Positions 46,701-56,700 of a DNA stretch of 64,000 nt are shown piece by piece. The notes under the pieces were generated by a model. The model saw only the letters and a list, made by a program, of their open reading frames with translations. It did not search any database and had not been told where the DNA came from. Position 1 is the first letter of the stretch. Every line of letters starts with the position of its first letter. This stretch comes from Camarhynchus parvulus. Its lineage: Eukaryota > Chordata > Aves > Passeriformes > Thraupidae. A program made the position numbers and the translations under genes. The stretch is from NCBI RefSeq assembly GCF_901933205.1, contig NC_044573.1, forward strand, positions 27,649,493-27,713,492. The letters run 5' to 3'.

Positions 46701-49460
46701 AGATGGATACATCTCAGTTAATTTTCCATTTTCCTGTATTTTCCTGTTTCTAACACAAAATGGTCTGTCAAAATGAACCTGTTCTTTGTCACTTGTACAG
46801 CTCTGACCAGTTACTTCCTTAAGCTCCTTTTCAGCTTTACAATCTAATTTACCATTGAGTTCAAAATAAAGACACTGGATTCCTGCAGACAACTAACTGA
46901 ACATACTATTGGGATTATCCCTGGTTGTTGTCCTCTCCTGTACACTACTGCAGGTGTGCTGTGAAGCTTCAGTAACCACAAAGACTCCTTTCCCTATATC
47001 TCACTCACTTCCTCAAAGCCTCTGGGCAGTTTCCCCTTTCTGGGGGAATCAGTGGCATCAGTGTGGCCAGGCCTTCAAATTCTTGTGCACCACACATTTG
47101 AGGCCAAGCCCATTCCAAACAATACACCTTGCTCAAAAAAATTACACCTGTGTGAAGGAACGTAACAAGGAGCAGAGGTAGAAAACACTAGAAAGCTGTC
47201 AGGGCACAGGAAGAAATCCAAGGGGAGTGGAGAAGGATAAATAATATAAGAACATATTCCTGGAGTGCATATGGGACTGTAAAAGAACAGAAAGAAACAT
47301 TGGGATAAAAAAATAAAAGGGAGTGTGTGGTAGAAATCCCTACATGAACAACAGTAACACCATTTTAAAAAGCTACTTTTTCACCTTGCAGAAACCTCCT
47401 GGTTTGCTGTGTTTGTTTTTTGAACAGATAACAGTAGAACAATGAGATGTCAAACAGCTCTCTGTCAGGCACATACTTGGGAAGTGCTTTCTTAATTTAA
47501 AAGCCTGACAATTGTGCAGAAATTCTGTAACAGAAGAATCTGCTCAAATGTGGCAAGTGGCTGGTACTGGCTCTGCTGGGGGCAGATTCTTAAAAAAACC
47601 AAAATACAGAAAATGTACCAAAGGCCATAGATCCCAGGCTGTGTGGTATCAAGTATAATACACTCACACAGAATGCAGCTTCTGGGAAGGGAAAATAGGA
47701 ATATGTCCACATAAATGTACCAGTTTAGGCTCTTGGATTTGTCTAGCTAATTTTCTTACAAAGAGCATTTTGGATCCAAGTCAGTTTCTCCACATAATCT
47801 TGTTTCCTTGTGCCCACATTGTAAGAGCACTGGTGTGCTCAAAGCACATATTCCTTTCTTTCCAATCCTTAACACAGGTCAGAGGACTGTGACTAATTTC
47901 CTTCCAGAGCCCACTAACATCTCTGCTGAGCTGGACTAGAGAGCAAACTGAGATGCCCAGAGCACTGACTGCCCCCATCCATTCCTCACACCCAAACTCA
48001 GGAATATGCTCAGCCTAGGAAGTGTTCTGCACTCTGGCTATGGCAAAGCTTCACAGCACCTGCCCAAAGTCCACACCACAGACAACAAAGACCCATGCTG
48101 TACCTTGGTTTACTCTCCTCAGCTAAAAAGGTATGACAGCTGAACAACAGGAAAAATAGTTGGATAATTTACAACCTCTCTAATCACCAAGCACAGAGGT
48201 GTGCTCCCCATGTGCAGGGCACTTTGGAGATTACTGCTGAGCCCAATCCAACAGCTCATAGGACAAAACCTGCCTTTGCTGCAAGTTCAGAACCCATGGG
48301 AGAGTTTCACACCATTCTGTACTTACCTGTGAGAAGACACACATCCAGAATGGCTGAGAGGATGCAGCCAGATTCAAGGACTGGAATTCTCTCAGGTATA
48401 TTAAAAAAATCTATAGAAACTTAACATTTTGTAAAGATACAACATTACAGTAATCAAAAACTGGTGAGGAAAAACATCACTTACTTAGATTTGCTCTTGG
48501 CCACTGATTTGGTTTTTTTTCAGCATGAAGAAGAGAAAAACAGAAGAAACAGTTACCATTTTATCTTGTTTGCTTTATATGCAACATACTAAGATTAAGT
48601 GTGTTCCATGGCCTGACTTTGCTAAAGCCCCAGAGAGACAGTGCAAAGAGGTTCACTGTCATGATAAAGCACCACTCATTCTTCCACGTGCTGCCAGCTC
48701 CCTGCTCTTTCTGCATCATGTCACCTTTGTGTCTGTGCAAACGCAGTGCCCAGCACGACAGGCTGCACTTGCTGCACCCTCCAGATGTTCTCAGTAAGTT
48801 TTCAGCGTCAGAGCCGAGTATGAATTCTCGGGGTGAATGTGAAGTTAAGGCAGGTGCGAGGAGCGCTGCTGGTGGAAACTGCAGTCCCAGTCTCCCGGTT
48901 TGTTTCCACCACCCCGGCTTTTGTTCCCGCTGTGGTGCCAGCACAAGGGCTGGCATGGCCACAGGTGCGGAGCAGGGAGCCCTTCTCAGCTGGGCCCGAC
49001 CTTCCACGGGCCTGCTTGGGGGCCCGCTCATCGAACCCATAGCACGGCACGAAACAGGCTGAACTGTTTCTCTGTCACCTCACTGAATTTAATCATGAAT
49101 CTGCAGCGCAAGTTCAAATCCCCACTAAAATTAGAAAACAAAAAAAAAAAAAAAAAAAAAAAACAAACAAAAAAAAACCAAAAAAAAGTTATGTATATTA
49201 TGTCTGTGCTGTGTAAGTCTGGTTTAGGTCACACTGCGGTTCCTCCGGGGCACGCTGGGAGGCCCCGCGGCCAAAGGAGGGGAAGGGCGGGGAAGGGCCG
49301 GGAGCGGTCGGGAAGGTCGCGCCGCCGGGGCCGCCCGCCCGCCCCCACAGCCGCCCCCGCGGCCGCGGTCACTGCCACTGCCACGGTCACTGCCACCGCC
49401 GCCGCCCGGCCCGGCCCCGCCGCGCCCGCGCCACTCACGGGCCGCCGCCGTCAGGAACAT
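43680..49460 (-). CDS. MRPL33: MRPL33, mitochondrial ribosomal protein L33 (bL33m), complete
   Basis: Four minus-strand coding exons splice in frame to 65 codons plus TGA, the same length as human MRPL33 as I recall it. The protein starts MFLTAAALAKSKSKYILVRM, has a GYCFN motif and [11 protein letters not shown], and ends [15 protein letters not shown]. bL33m is a structural protein of the mitochondrial 39S large subunit. It is basic and small, and vertebrate forms lack the zinc-binding cysteine pairs of some bacterial L33 (one Cys is seen here). The start is chosen at the only ATG that matches the family N terminus, in a G(-3) context, inside a CpG island. All splice sites are GT/AG. It converges on RBKS, an arrangement conserved with mammals. 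Confidence 0.96.
43730..45816 (-). other. MRPL33: MRPL33 intron 3
   Basis: A 2.1-kb intron with GTAAGG...TGTAG ends on the minus strand. It is AT-rich and contains an A-rich run just inside its 3' end (+ strand 43738-43757). No repeat family or exon recognised. Confidence 0.9.
45817..45923 (-). CDS. MRPL33: MRPL33 exon 3
   Basis: 107 bases on the minus strand between a GTGACTGTAG acceptor and a GTAAGG donor. It encodes [20 protein letters not shown] and [15 protein letters not shown], the core of bL33m. Exon 3 ends one base into an Ala codon completed by exon 4. Confidence 0.96.
45924..48484 (-). other. MRPL33: MRPL33 intron 2
   Basis: A 2.56-kb intron. It contains the 24-bp palindrome at 46161-46184 and a mildly GC-rich patch at about 46400-46600 with ORFs on both strands but no recognisable product. 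Otherwise nothing notable. Confidence 0.9.
46161..46184. repeat. Perfect 24-bp palindrome
   Basis: The sequence reads ATATTAAGGATA and then its exact reverse complement, with no spacer, centred between 46172 and 46173. A related CCTTAGGG lies just to the left (46153-46160). It is AT-rich and could be chance, or a dimeric protein site. Confidence 0.9.
48485..48503 (-). CDS. MRPL33: MRPL33 exon 2, 19-base micro-exon
   Basis: On the minus strand: acceptor ...AAATCAG, then TGGCCAAGAGCAAATCTAA, then GTAAGTGATG donor. It completes a Leu codon and encodes AKSKS plus two bases of a Lys codon. The AKSKSK motif is diagnostic of MRPL33. A 19-base exon is far too small for gene finders working on open frames, and it is required to keep the frame between exons 1 and 3. 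Confidence 0.93.
48504..49438 (-). other. MRPL33: MRPL33 intron 1
   Basis: A 935-base intron beginning with GTGAGT. Its part nearest the promoter holds the A-rich run at 49141-49188. A GC- and CpG-enriched patch at about 48790-49060 resembles a CpG shore or an alternative exon. A 159-codon minus-strand frame crosses this patch without a recognisable domain. Confidence 0.85.
49141..49188 (+). repeat. A-rich run
   Basis: A run of about 23 A, then AAAC and A-rich units up to AAAAAAAGTT. It could be the tail of a lost retroposed sequence on the + strand. Just before it is CAAGTTCAAATCCCC, which resembles a tRNA B box, but no matching A box or tRNA fold was seen upstream. Confidence 0.85.
49439..49460 (-). 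CDS. MRPL33: MRPL33 exon 1, coding part
   Basis: 22 coding bases read on the minus strand: ATG TTC CTG ACG GCG GCG GCC C, followed by a GTGAGT donor. It encodes MFLTAAA plus the first base of a Leu codon. The very short first coding exon and its phase match my memory of the mammalian gene, whose protein starts MFLSA. Confidence 0.92.
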
Positions 49461-49587
49461 CGCGCCGGGCCCGCCGCCGCCGCTGCCCCGCCCCTTCCCT
49501 TCCGCCCGCCACAACCGCGTCCGGGGCGCGGGGCCGGGCCGGCCGGGCCGCACCGCCCGGGGGCGGAGCCGCGGCCGGCGGCGCTCC

Positions 49588-49652
49588 CGTGCCCGTGTCT
49601 GTGTGTCTGTGTGTCTGTGCCCGTGCCCGTGCGTGTCCGTGTCCGTGTCCGC
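49588..49652 (+). repeat. CCGTG/TGTCTG minisatellite-like run
   Basis: Units such as CCCGTG, TGTGTCTG and TCCGTG recur through about 65 bases at the upstream edge of the MRPL33 promoter, directly before a CR1 copy. On the minus strand the run is rich in CACGG/GACAC units. Length may vary between individuals. Confidence 0.85.
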
Positions 49653-49669
49653 ATCCAGCACAAGCTGTG

Positions 49670-50206
49670 GCCAGCAGGTCGAGGAGGTGATCCTGCCCCT
49701 CTGCTCAGCCCTGGTGAGGCCGCACCTGGAATGCTGTGTCCAGTTCTGGGCTCCTCAGTACAAGAGCTGCTCGACAGTATCTGGTGGAGGGCAGCAGAGA
49801 TGATTGAGGGACTGGAGCATCTCTCTCATGAATAATGGCTGTGGGAGCTAGGCCTGTTTCATCTAGAGAAGGGAAAAGTGAGAGAGGATCTCACTAGTGT
49901 ACATAAATATCTTAAAGGTGGGTGCCAAGAGGATGGTGCCCAGTGACAGGACAAGGTGCAGTGGCATAAAATAAAACAAAAGAAGTTCTACCTCAACATG
50001 AGGAAAATTTCTTTGCATTGAGTGTCAGAGGACTGGAACAGGCTGCCCAGGGATGTTGTGGAGTCTCCCTGCCTGGAGACATTCAAAATCCGCCTGGACA
50101 TGGGATGGTTTCCTTCCTGAGTGATCTGCTCTAGGTGACCCTGCCTTGGCAGGGGGTTGGACTAAATGGTCTCCAGAGGTCCCTGCAAACCCTGACAATT
50201 CTGTGA
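49670..50206 (+). mobile_element. CR1 LINE 3' end, sense orientation
   Basis: CR1 landmarks in order: GGCCAGCAGGTCGAGGAGGT, GATCCTGCCCCTCTGCTC, AGGCCGCACCTGGAATGCTG, TGTCCAGTTCTGGGCTCCTC, GGACTGGAGCATCTCTC, GACAGGACAAGGTGCAGTGG, GGAACAGGCTGCCCAGGGA, TTGGACTAAATGGTCTCCAG, and a terminal ATTCTGTGAT. It has indels that destroy coding, but is the best-preserved CR1 in the window. It begins about 200 bases upstream of the MRPL33 ATG, on the strand opposite to the gene. Confidence 0.93.
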
Positions 50207-50373
50207 TCTCCCCATGCAGGCCTGTCCGGGCATGTGCCGGCAGCCTGTCTGTGTGTCTGTCCGGCAGTGGCTGACGGCAGCAGGGCTAATGCAGAGGGGG
50301 ACATGCCCAGCCATGATGTCCCCACAGTCTGTGCTCTCTGGCTGGCAGCACATCGGGGTTCTGTCCCACTGCA

Positions 50374-50580
50374 TGGAATCGCACAGTGGTTTGGCTCAGA
50401 AAGGACCTTAAAGATCATCTCATCCCAACTCCCTACTGTGCGCAGGGACACTTCCCGCTAGACCAGGTTGCTTTGAGCCCCAACCAGCCTGCACATGGCT
50501 GTGCCACGTTGCACTTCTCATCAACTAAGACCCCCAAGTCCTTCTCCTCAGGGCTGCTCTCAGTCTATTCTCTCATCCTT
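50374..50580 (-). mobile_element. CR1 LINE fragment, antisense
   Basis: Reverse-complement CR1 landmarks: GGAATCGCACAGTGGTTTGG, AAAGGACCTTAAAGATCATC, CCCAACTCCC, GACCAGGTTGC and the block with AAGTCCTTCTCCTCAGGGCT. It is oriented opposite to the CR1 copies on both sides. Confidence 0.9.
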
Positions 50581-50589
50581 CAGTGCATT

Positions 50590-50762
50590 TTAGGCATTGG
50601 AATAGGTTGTCCAGGGAGATGATGGAGTCACCATCCCTGGAGGTGTTTAAGAGGTGTCTGGATGTGGTGTGGATGATTTAGTGATTTAGGGGTTACAGTG
50701 ATAGTGCTGGGTTGATGGGATAGGCTTAAAGGTCTCTTCCAACCCCAATGATGCTATGATCT
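50590..50762 (+). mobile_element. CR1 LINE 3' end fragment, sense
   Basis: Starts GGCATTGGAATAGGTTGTCC, continues GATGGAGTCACCATCCCTGG and AGGTGTTTAAGAGGTGTCTG, then GGTCTCTTCCAACCCCAATG, ending at ATGCTATGATCT. This is a short CR1 3' end, a different subtype from the 49.7-kb copy. Confidence 0.88.
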
Positions 50763-53700
50763 GCTAACCTCTGCCTGCCTTTGTTCTCTTTTTTATTAAA
50801 AAGGGTGTGCTGCTATGCTGTCAAAGTCCCCAAATCATTAGGCAACTAAATCTGTCAGTGTTCGTGAGATACTGTACAAAAGCCATGGGCAGGGAGGGTC
50901 AAGGCAGGCACCAAAGCAAGTCTTCATATTCTTCTGACCCATTAGATAATGAACTGTAATATATTACCCTCTGAAAAATTCACAGGTCTGTGGCTTACTC
51001 TGCTTCCATCAGTTAGGTAAACTGTTATTGATGAAATTCAAGCCCTTGAATATTTAGCAATTACTAAGGCAAAAAAAATGTCAGCTTGACATATTTAGAT
51101 GAAAAACAAGACTTAGAATGTATAATAACATGCAGTTAATTATATATTCTATGGCATGAAAACAAGAGGCTGACCCTATAAAAGACTGGAGCAAAACGAC
51201 ATCTCCAGGAAAACATTGCTGCTTGTGTCAAGTGTTTACTTGATATGTTGTTCCTTTATTCAGTTATTTCCAAATACCTCCTCTTAATGATACAACATTT
51301 CAGTCTTTACTATGTGGCCTTCAGAAGTATAAATCTAGTAGTTACATAATCTGCCCATGAATATCAGAGTGAGAACTTGAAAACATTCGAGATGATAAAA
51401 TGTGAGTGCTGTAAGACTCCTTCTCTTTGATCTGCGTTATTGCCTCAGTCAGAGCACAGACTGAAAAGGAATGGGATTGCCAACCTCCTGACTTCACTGC
51501 CAGGAATATAAATCAACATTAAAGATGATTTCTAAATGAAATAGCAAGTTAAACATTTGTAGAAACACATCATCAAATAGAGGTTACTGTCTCTTTTTAA
51601 ACCTCTTGCCTGTTGGCAGAAAGAAAACTGTTCCAGTGACATTTTCTCTGCTCTGCTGTGACACGGGCTGCACAAATATAGACACTGTGGATTAGAATAG
51701 ACTTCGACAGTCTTCAACTTTCTTTTTAGCAGCCTCTTCTGTAGACTGTTCTCAATAGCTATGGGTAAAACCCAGGGAGTCTGAAACTGGTATGTGTGGC
51801 AAGGTGCTGACAAGTGTCACATGCCCCCGATGGCAACAGTCATAGCTGACCTTGAGGGAAAGTTATCCTGGCTGGAGGAAAGGAGAGAGAGTGAGAATTT
51901 TTGACCCTGGCTCTGATTCAGATTTGGCATGTGGGCTAGGATAAGTCATGTTCTTTGAGATCTTCGATGGCATGTGCAGTGCAAATGCAGATTTTTCCTT
52001 CAACTTTGCCTAAAGAAAGCAAGGAGTATGATGAACTGTAATGCCAGCCTAGATAATTCTGGTACTTGCTTAAAGAGTAGTCACTCCTGACTCCAGCAGA
52101 GAAGTTGCTTGTGCCAAACTGATCAATGTCACTCAGAATCAAACACAGGGTAGGTTTTTACCTCCCTAGAAAAACAACAATTTGTCATGGTATAATCTAA
52201 CTGCTTCTTTCCCATTTTATGCTTTATATTCTAGGCTGAGCCCTCCTTCACCTTCAGGAAGTGAGGAGATGGCTGCTCCCTGCCAAGAAAGTGCAGCCAG
52301 GTTTCTGGCACGCACTGAGCAGGCAGAGGGCTGGTGTCTGAGGTTGGCAAGGGTGAGGCTTCTTCAAGTGCAGCGCAGCGCCTCTAGTCAGTCATGGCTC
52401 GAGAAAGCCACAGAAGGGGAGAGGGGGGCAGCAGCTGAAATGTTTGCAAGGTAAATATCCTCTTGGCACTAGATTTCCTACGTGAGTTGCTGTAATTAAC
52501 GCATACAAAATCCAGGGCTGGAAACAAGAGAATAACACTAAAGCCTGGGAAAAGCTCCACGTGTCCTTCCTGGTTTCCCACAAAAAACAGGCAAACAGCT
52601 AACTAAGCCAAAAAAATGCAGACAGATTGGTGGACATAGCTTTTAAACAGCCAGGCTACTTTCTCCTCCCTTCTTTCCCTTTCCCAGCATGTTTCCACTT
52701 AGCAGTGTCCTGCTGTCCGCAGTGTTAAACAAACGCTCATGGGCACCATTGTGCAAATCACTCATCCCAGATAACAGATGGATTTTTACATTCTTTCTGC
52801 ATATTTGAATCCATTATCCCAACAGGGCCAGAAGAAAGTGGGCATTAGCTTAATGCAGTTCTGAAAGAGGAACTGTTCAGGTCAGGAGAGCGGGAATTAC
52901 AGAAAGAGCCATCTGAAGTGCTAAATCACTTTGAGCCAGTGACTAAATCCATTTCAGCTGCTGGTGTGTTTGAAGTGGCCTTTAGCCTAGTTTGTAGGTG
53001 TGATAATCTTGTTAGAAGAGGTGGAAAAGCAATGGGCTTGGATGCTTCCCTTCTTACCTCCAGAACTTAGTCCCCTTAGATCAGATGTGGGGCACTCTGG
53101 TGTGATTAGGGCACAGCTCTGTTTTCAGGGATTTACCTGCACCCTGCTTATTCCTTCCAGAGCATTGGTCTCTGGATCTGTTCTGGAGCTCCTTTCCCCT
53201 GCACTGACGTCATTCATATGTAAGGGGGGAAGAACAAAGACAGCACTCGCCTGTTTCTTGTGTGATTTTTCAATACCCATTTCCCAATCCCGGCATCCAC
53301 AGTAACAACATCCTTTCAAACCACCCCCTCTTGAAATGCCACTGTAGTCCAACAGCTGCAAATCAAAACACCTTGTAAACAAGTGACTGAAATCCCGTGG
53401 GATGCCCGAGGGCTTGGGCACGTCTCAGAGTGATTATAGTTCCTGCTATACAAATTGGAGTCCATGCAGCACAGTTTGTGCCAGCTACGAGCTCTTGCTT
53501 TTTATTTTTAGCCCTGTTTGTTGAGGGGTTCTCATAATAAAAAGAATGACGTTCGGTATCAGTGACACACAGATAAAATTAGATAGTAGCCAGAAGTGAT
53601 CCTACAACTAATCCTCCCCATTTTCCCCACAAACTTTGGGATCCTGTGGGCCTCAAGGACAGCTTTTCTCTGTGTGAATTTCACTTCCTATCAGCAGGCA

Positions 53701-56700
53701 GCTGAAAAATTGGGCTTGCATAGGACTTGTGTGCAAAAGGAATGAATGTCATTGTCAGTGCTTATGCCAACAGCTGGGACCATCTGGACACCAAAGACAA
53801 CAGTGTCTAGATGTGTACAGCTGATCAGAGGTTGTTTTTAGCAAGCCTTGAAACCTTCTTCCCTTTTTGGGGCAACAGAACAATGTTTTTGTCTTCCATG
53901 TGTGGAGTTTTGTGCACAGAGCAGCTTAAGTCATCAGGGCTCAGTCCTGGAAGTGATTAGTCCCCCAGACATAAGACACCCGCGCTGATGCTGAAGATAT
54001 TATTCCTTTCTTTGGAAGAAGCTGCCTAGGGGAAAGACAGGAGAGGAGATGCATTAGCTTACATCTCTAAAGTAAACAGTCTCTCAGGACAGCAGGATCA
54101 ATTCTCATTTGTTTTGGCGCTTTTTTTCCCCTTCTAAATTTTGGATTGTTTGCTTTTGTTTTTACTTCACTGTAAAAGAAGAAAATACAAGAGGTTAACT
54201 GGTCAGCAGATTATTGCTTAGAAACACTGAATTCAATCAGGCAGTGTACCTAGTGCACCTTCAAAGGAAGGTGCAATTTTTTGCTGTGTAACACAAAGGA
54301 TTTAGCTGTGGTATTAGGGAAAGGAAAGACTATATCAAAATCAAAGCTGTGAACCTGCAAGGCCAAGAACTTTTAAGCAGGGTAGGTAAAGGCAAAGAGA
54401 GAAGATAGTTATGTAATGTGAACATGGTGGGACACAGACAGGGAATGACTTTTTTCCTCCTGTAGCTTACTGGAGGAGGATGGATCAAGTGCCTGGACTT
54501 GTTTCATTTTTTGTCAAAAACCTACTCTGGAATGAATTGATGTATCACTCACATGGCTCCTTGGCAAGAGGATATCTTTAGTTTCAAGCCAGAGTTAACA
54601 GCTGTAAAGGAAAACAGGTGGTTCAAGGGGACAAGTGGATCTAGAGAACCAGAAGAAGGATACAGCTTTCTGCATCCCGTGGCCTCCCTAAAGACTTTCT
54701 CACTTGAAGGAAGGTCACAGGGTTCAAAGCTGTTTCTCAAGTGTAGCTATGTAGCATTGCCTTGATGTCATGCAGTATTATAAACAACTTATTATTTCAT
54801 TCAGTGTTTTGGGAAATGATGGGACTGGAACAATACACCCACAGCAGTTCCCTCCCCTATCCCAGCAGACTCTTTAGTGAATTACTTATGAGCTATACCT
54901 CACTAACTGATGCCTGTCTGTCTGTCTGTGTGTCTATGTCTGGTAATAGTGTGTCTCTGAGGAACTTCAAGTAGGAATATTGTGGATTTTCTGAAGGGCA
55001 GAGAACTGGGAAGGAGGAGAGGGACATAAATTTGCAGTGTCTTGTGGTTTGATAGATGTTTGATTTATGAACATTGGGCTGAGAAGGCCCCAGGGCTTCA
55101 TAGCTGCAAGCATTGAATGCATCATCGCTCCTTTTTCCACGCATTTGTGCTTCTGAAGCCAGTCACTCGTTTACACCTGATGGGATAGCAGAAAAACAGA
55201 GTTAAGCAGGGCAGTGTTCCATTCATTTCTGTCTGCTGAGTTCAGGTTCAAGCTAGACCGGGGATGAATACTTAAAAACATAGGAATCATCATATAGTAG
55301 CAAGTTCTAGAAATGAGGTTCAGCAGGAATGTATGTAGAAATCTGAAGTCTTGGGCTCTTGCATAACTGTCTGTGGCTAGTTCCCTAAACCCTTTTCTTC
55401 TGCTGTACTCTCCCTAGATCCATTTTACTTAAAAACATACAAGCAATTTTAAAGCCCTAATGACGCACAATGTGTGTTCCTTGACCTTTGCACAGTCTCT
55501 GCAAAAAGACTGTCTTTCCTCTTTCTATTTCATAAGTACTGACCATTTGGCCTTGCCCTGTCATCCCCAAATATAAAGAAATAGTCTCTCTTCTATAGAG
55601 GGGAGGCAGCCCACTAGGCTAAGAAGATACAAACTGTAACAATATTCATAGGTGGTCTGTTGCAAGAGTTTTGACCAGTAAAGATATATCTACACTGCAG
55701 TCACTTTTTAGCCCATATTATATTCTCTGGTGATGCCAAACTATTAGATCAAATAATGTAAATGTAGCTCAACTTACCTTTCTGGAAATACTCCTTATCT
55801 GAAAAAGAACAAGTTATTTCCCCACATCATTATATAGAGCAAGATATTCTTGAACTGCCCACAAAACAAAGCTAAACTGAATTACAAATTTTCCCCAAAA
55901 TTCCTAACCTGATTCCTAACCAAAGGAATCGGAAAAACTATTTACCTTCCTTTTTTGCCCAGCTGTCACAACATGGACTCCAACCTTACCATTACAGGAA
56001 AAACTGCTGTTCCCAACTGTGTAGACCAGTAAGAGACTAGGTGTTGCTCCCTAAATGTAACTGGTCCCATCACTCTAGTCCATATCTTAAAGGTTGCCTT
56101 GCTACCTAGTCTAACTCAGTATGTGTCCAAGGGACATAGTTGCCTAAAAATCAGATCTGTAAATATGCTGAAGACATGGCCCATAGCATGTGACCTTAGA
56201 TAAACTCCTGTCCAAACATTCTGCCTGCTCATACGATGACCCAGTCCATACTGGGATATGACTGGTGGACTGATATTCCCAGCCCTGTCCTGCATTAGGT
56301 TCTGATGACCTAGTTCTGGGTAACTGAAGATCTCACCTCTTCCTCAGCACAAAAATACTCTTGCATCATTTTGAAATCCTGTTGCTGGCATTGAAGAGTT
56401 CACATAAACCAGTACTGTCTGTAGTGACCTCGTTCGTGCTTGTATGTAAAATCACGGTCAGGGCATTTCATGCTAGCAGTAACCAGAAGAATTTACTGGA
56501 ATGGGATTAAATTTGTTTTCAGCATGTCTGCAGAGCCAAATCAATTCCAAGAGTTTTCTGAGCTGCTGAACAACCAGAGGCAATCATTGCACTTTTCTGC
56601 TGCCTTTTACCTCTTCTAGGCAGGAACTGTCTTTACTCTGCATTTGTACAATTGCCAGTGTTGTGGGGTGGCACCTCATTGAACCCTCTGCATCAATGGG

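Larger units (their letters stand above)
49225..49660 (-). promoter_or_regulatory. MRPL33: MRPL33 CpG-island promoter
   Basis: A dense CpG island covers the MRPL33 start codon. On the minus strand, upstream of the ATG, are a GC box GGGGCGGGGC (+ strand 49485-49494) and an ETS/GABP-type GCGGAAG (+ strand 49499-49505), about 25-45 bases from the ATG. GABP and Sp1 sites are typical of nuclear genes for mitochondrial proteins. No TATA box is seen. The far edge has a repeat of CCGTG and TGTGTCTG units at about 49588-49652. Confidence 0.8.

Noticed and set aside
49085..49140. tRNA-derived element suggested by the B-box-like GTTCAAATCC before an A-rich run
   Set aside because: No A box at proper spacing, and the would-be T-arm stem does not pair.
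49224..49661. Minus-strand frame of 145 codons covering MRPL33 exon 1
   Set aside because: It contains the true ATG region but reads through the GTGAGT donor into intron. The spliced 65-residue MRPL33 explains the locus better.
48900..49835. Plus-strand frame of 311 codons
   Set aside because: It runs through the MRPL33 intron, the A-rich run (poly-Lys), the CpG island and a CR1 copy. The Ala/Pro/Arg-rich product is a composition artefact antisense to MRPL33 exon 1.
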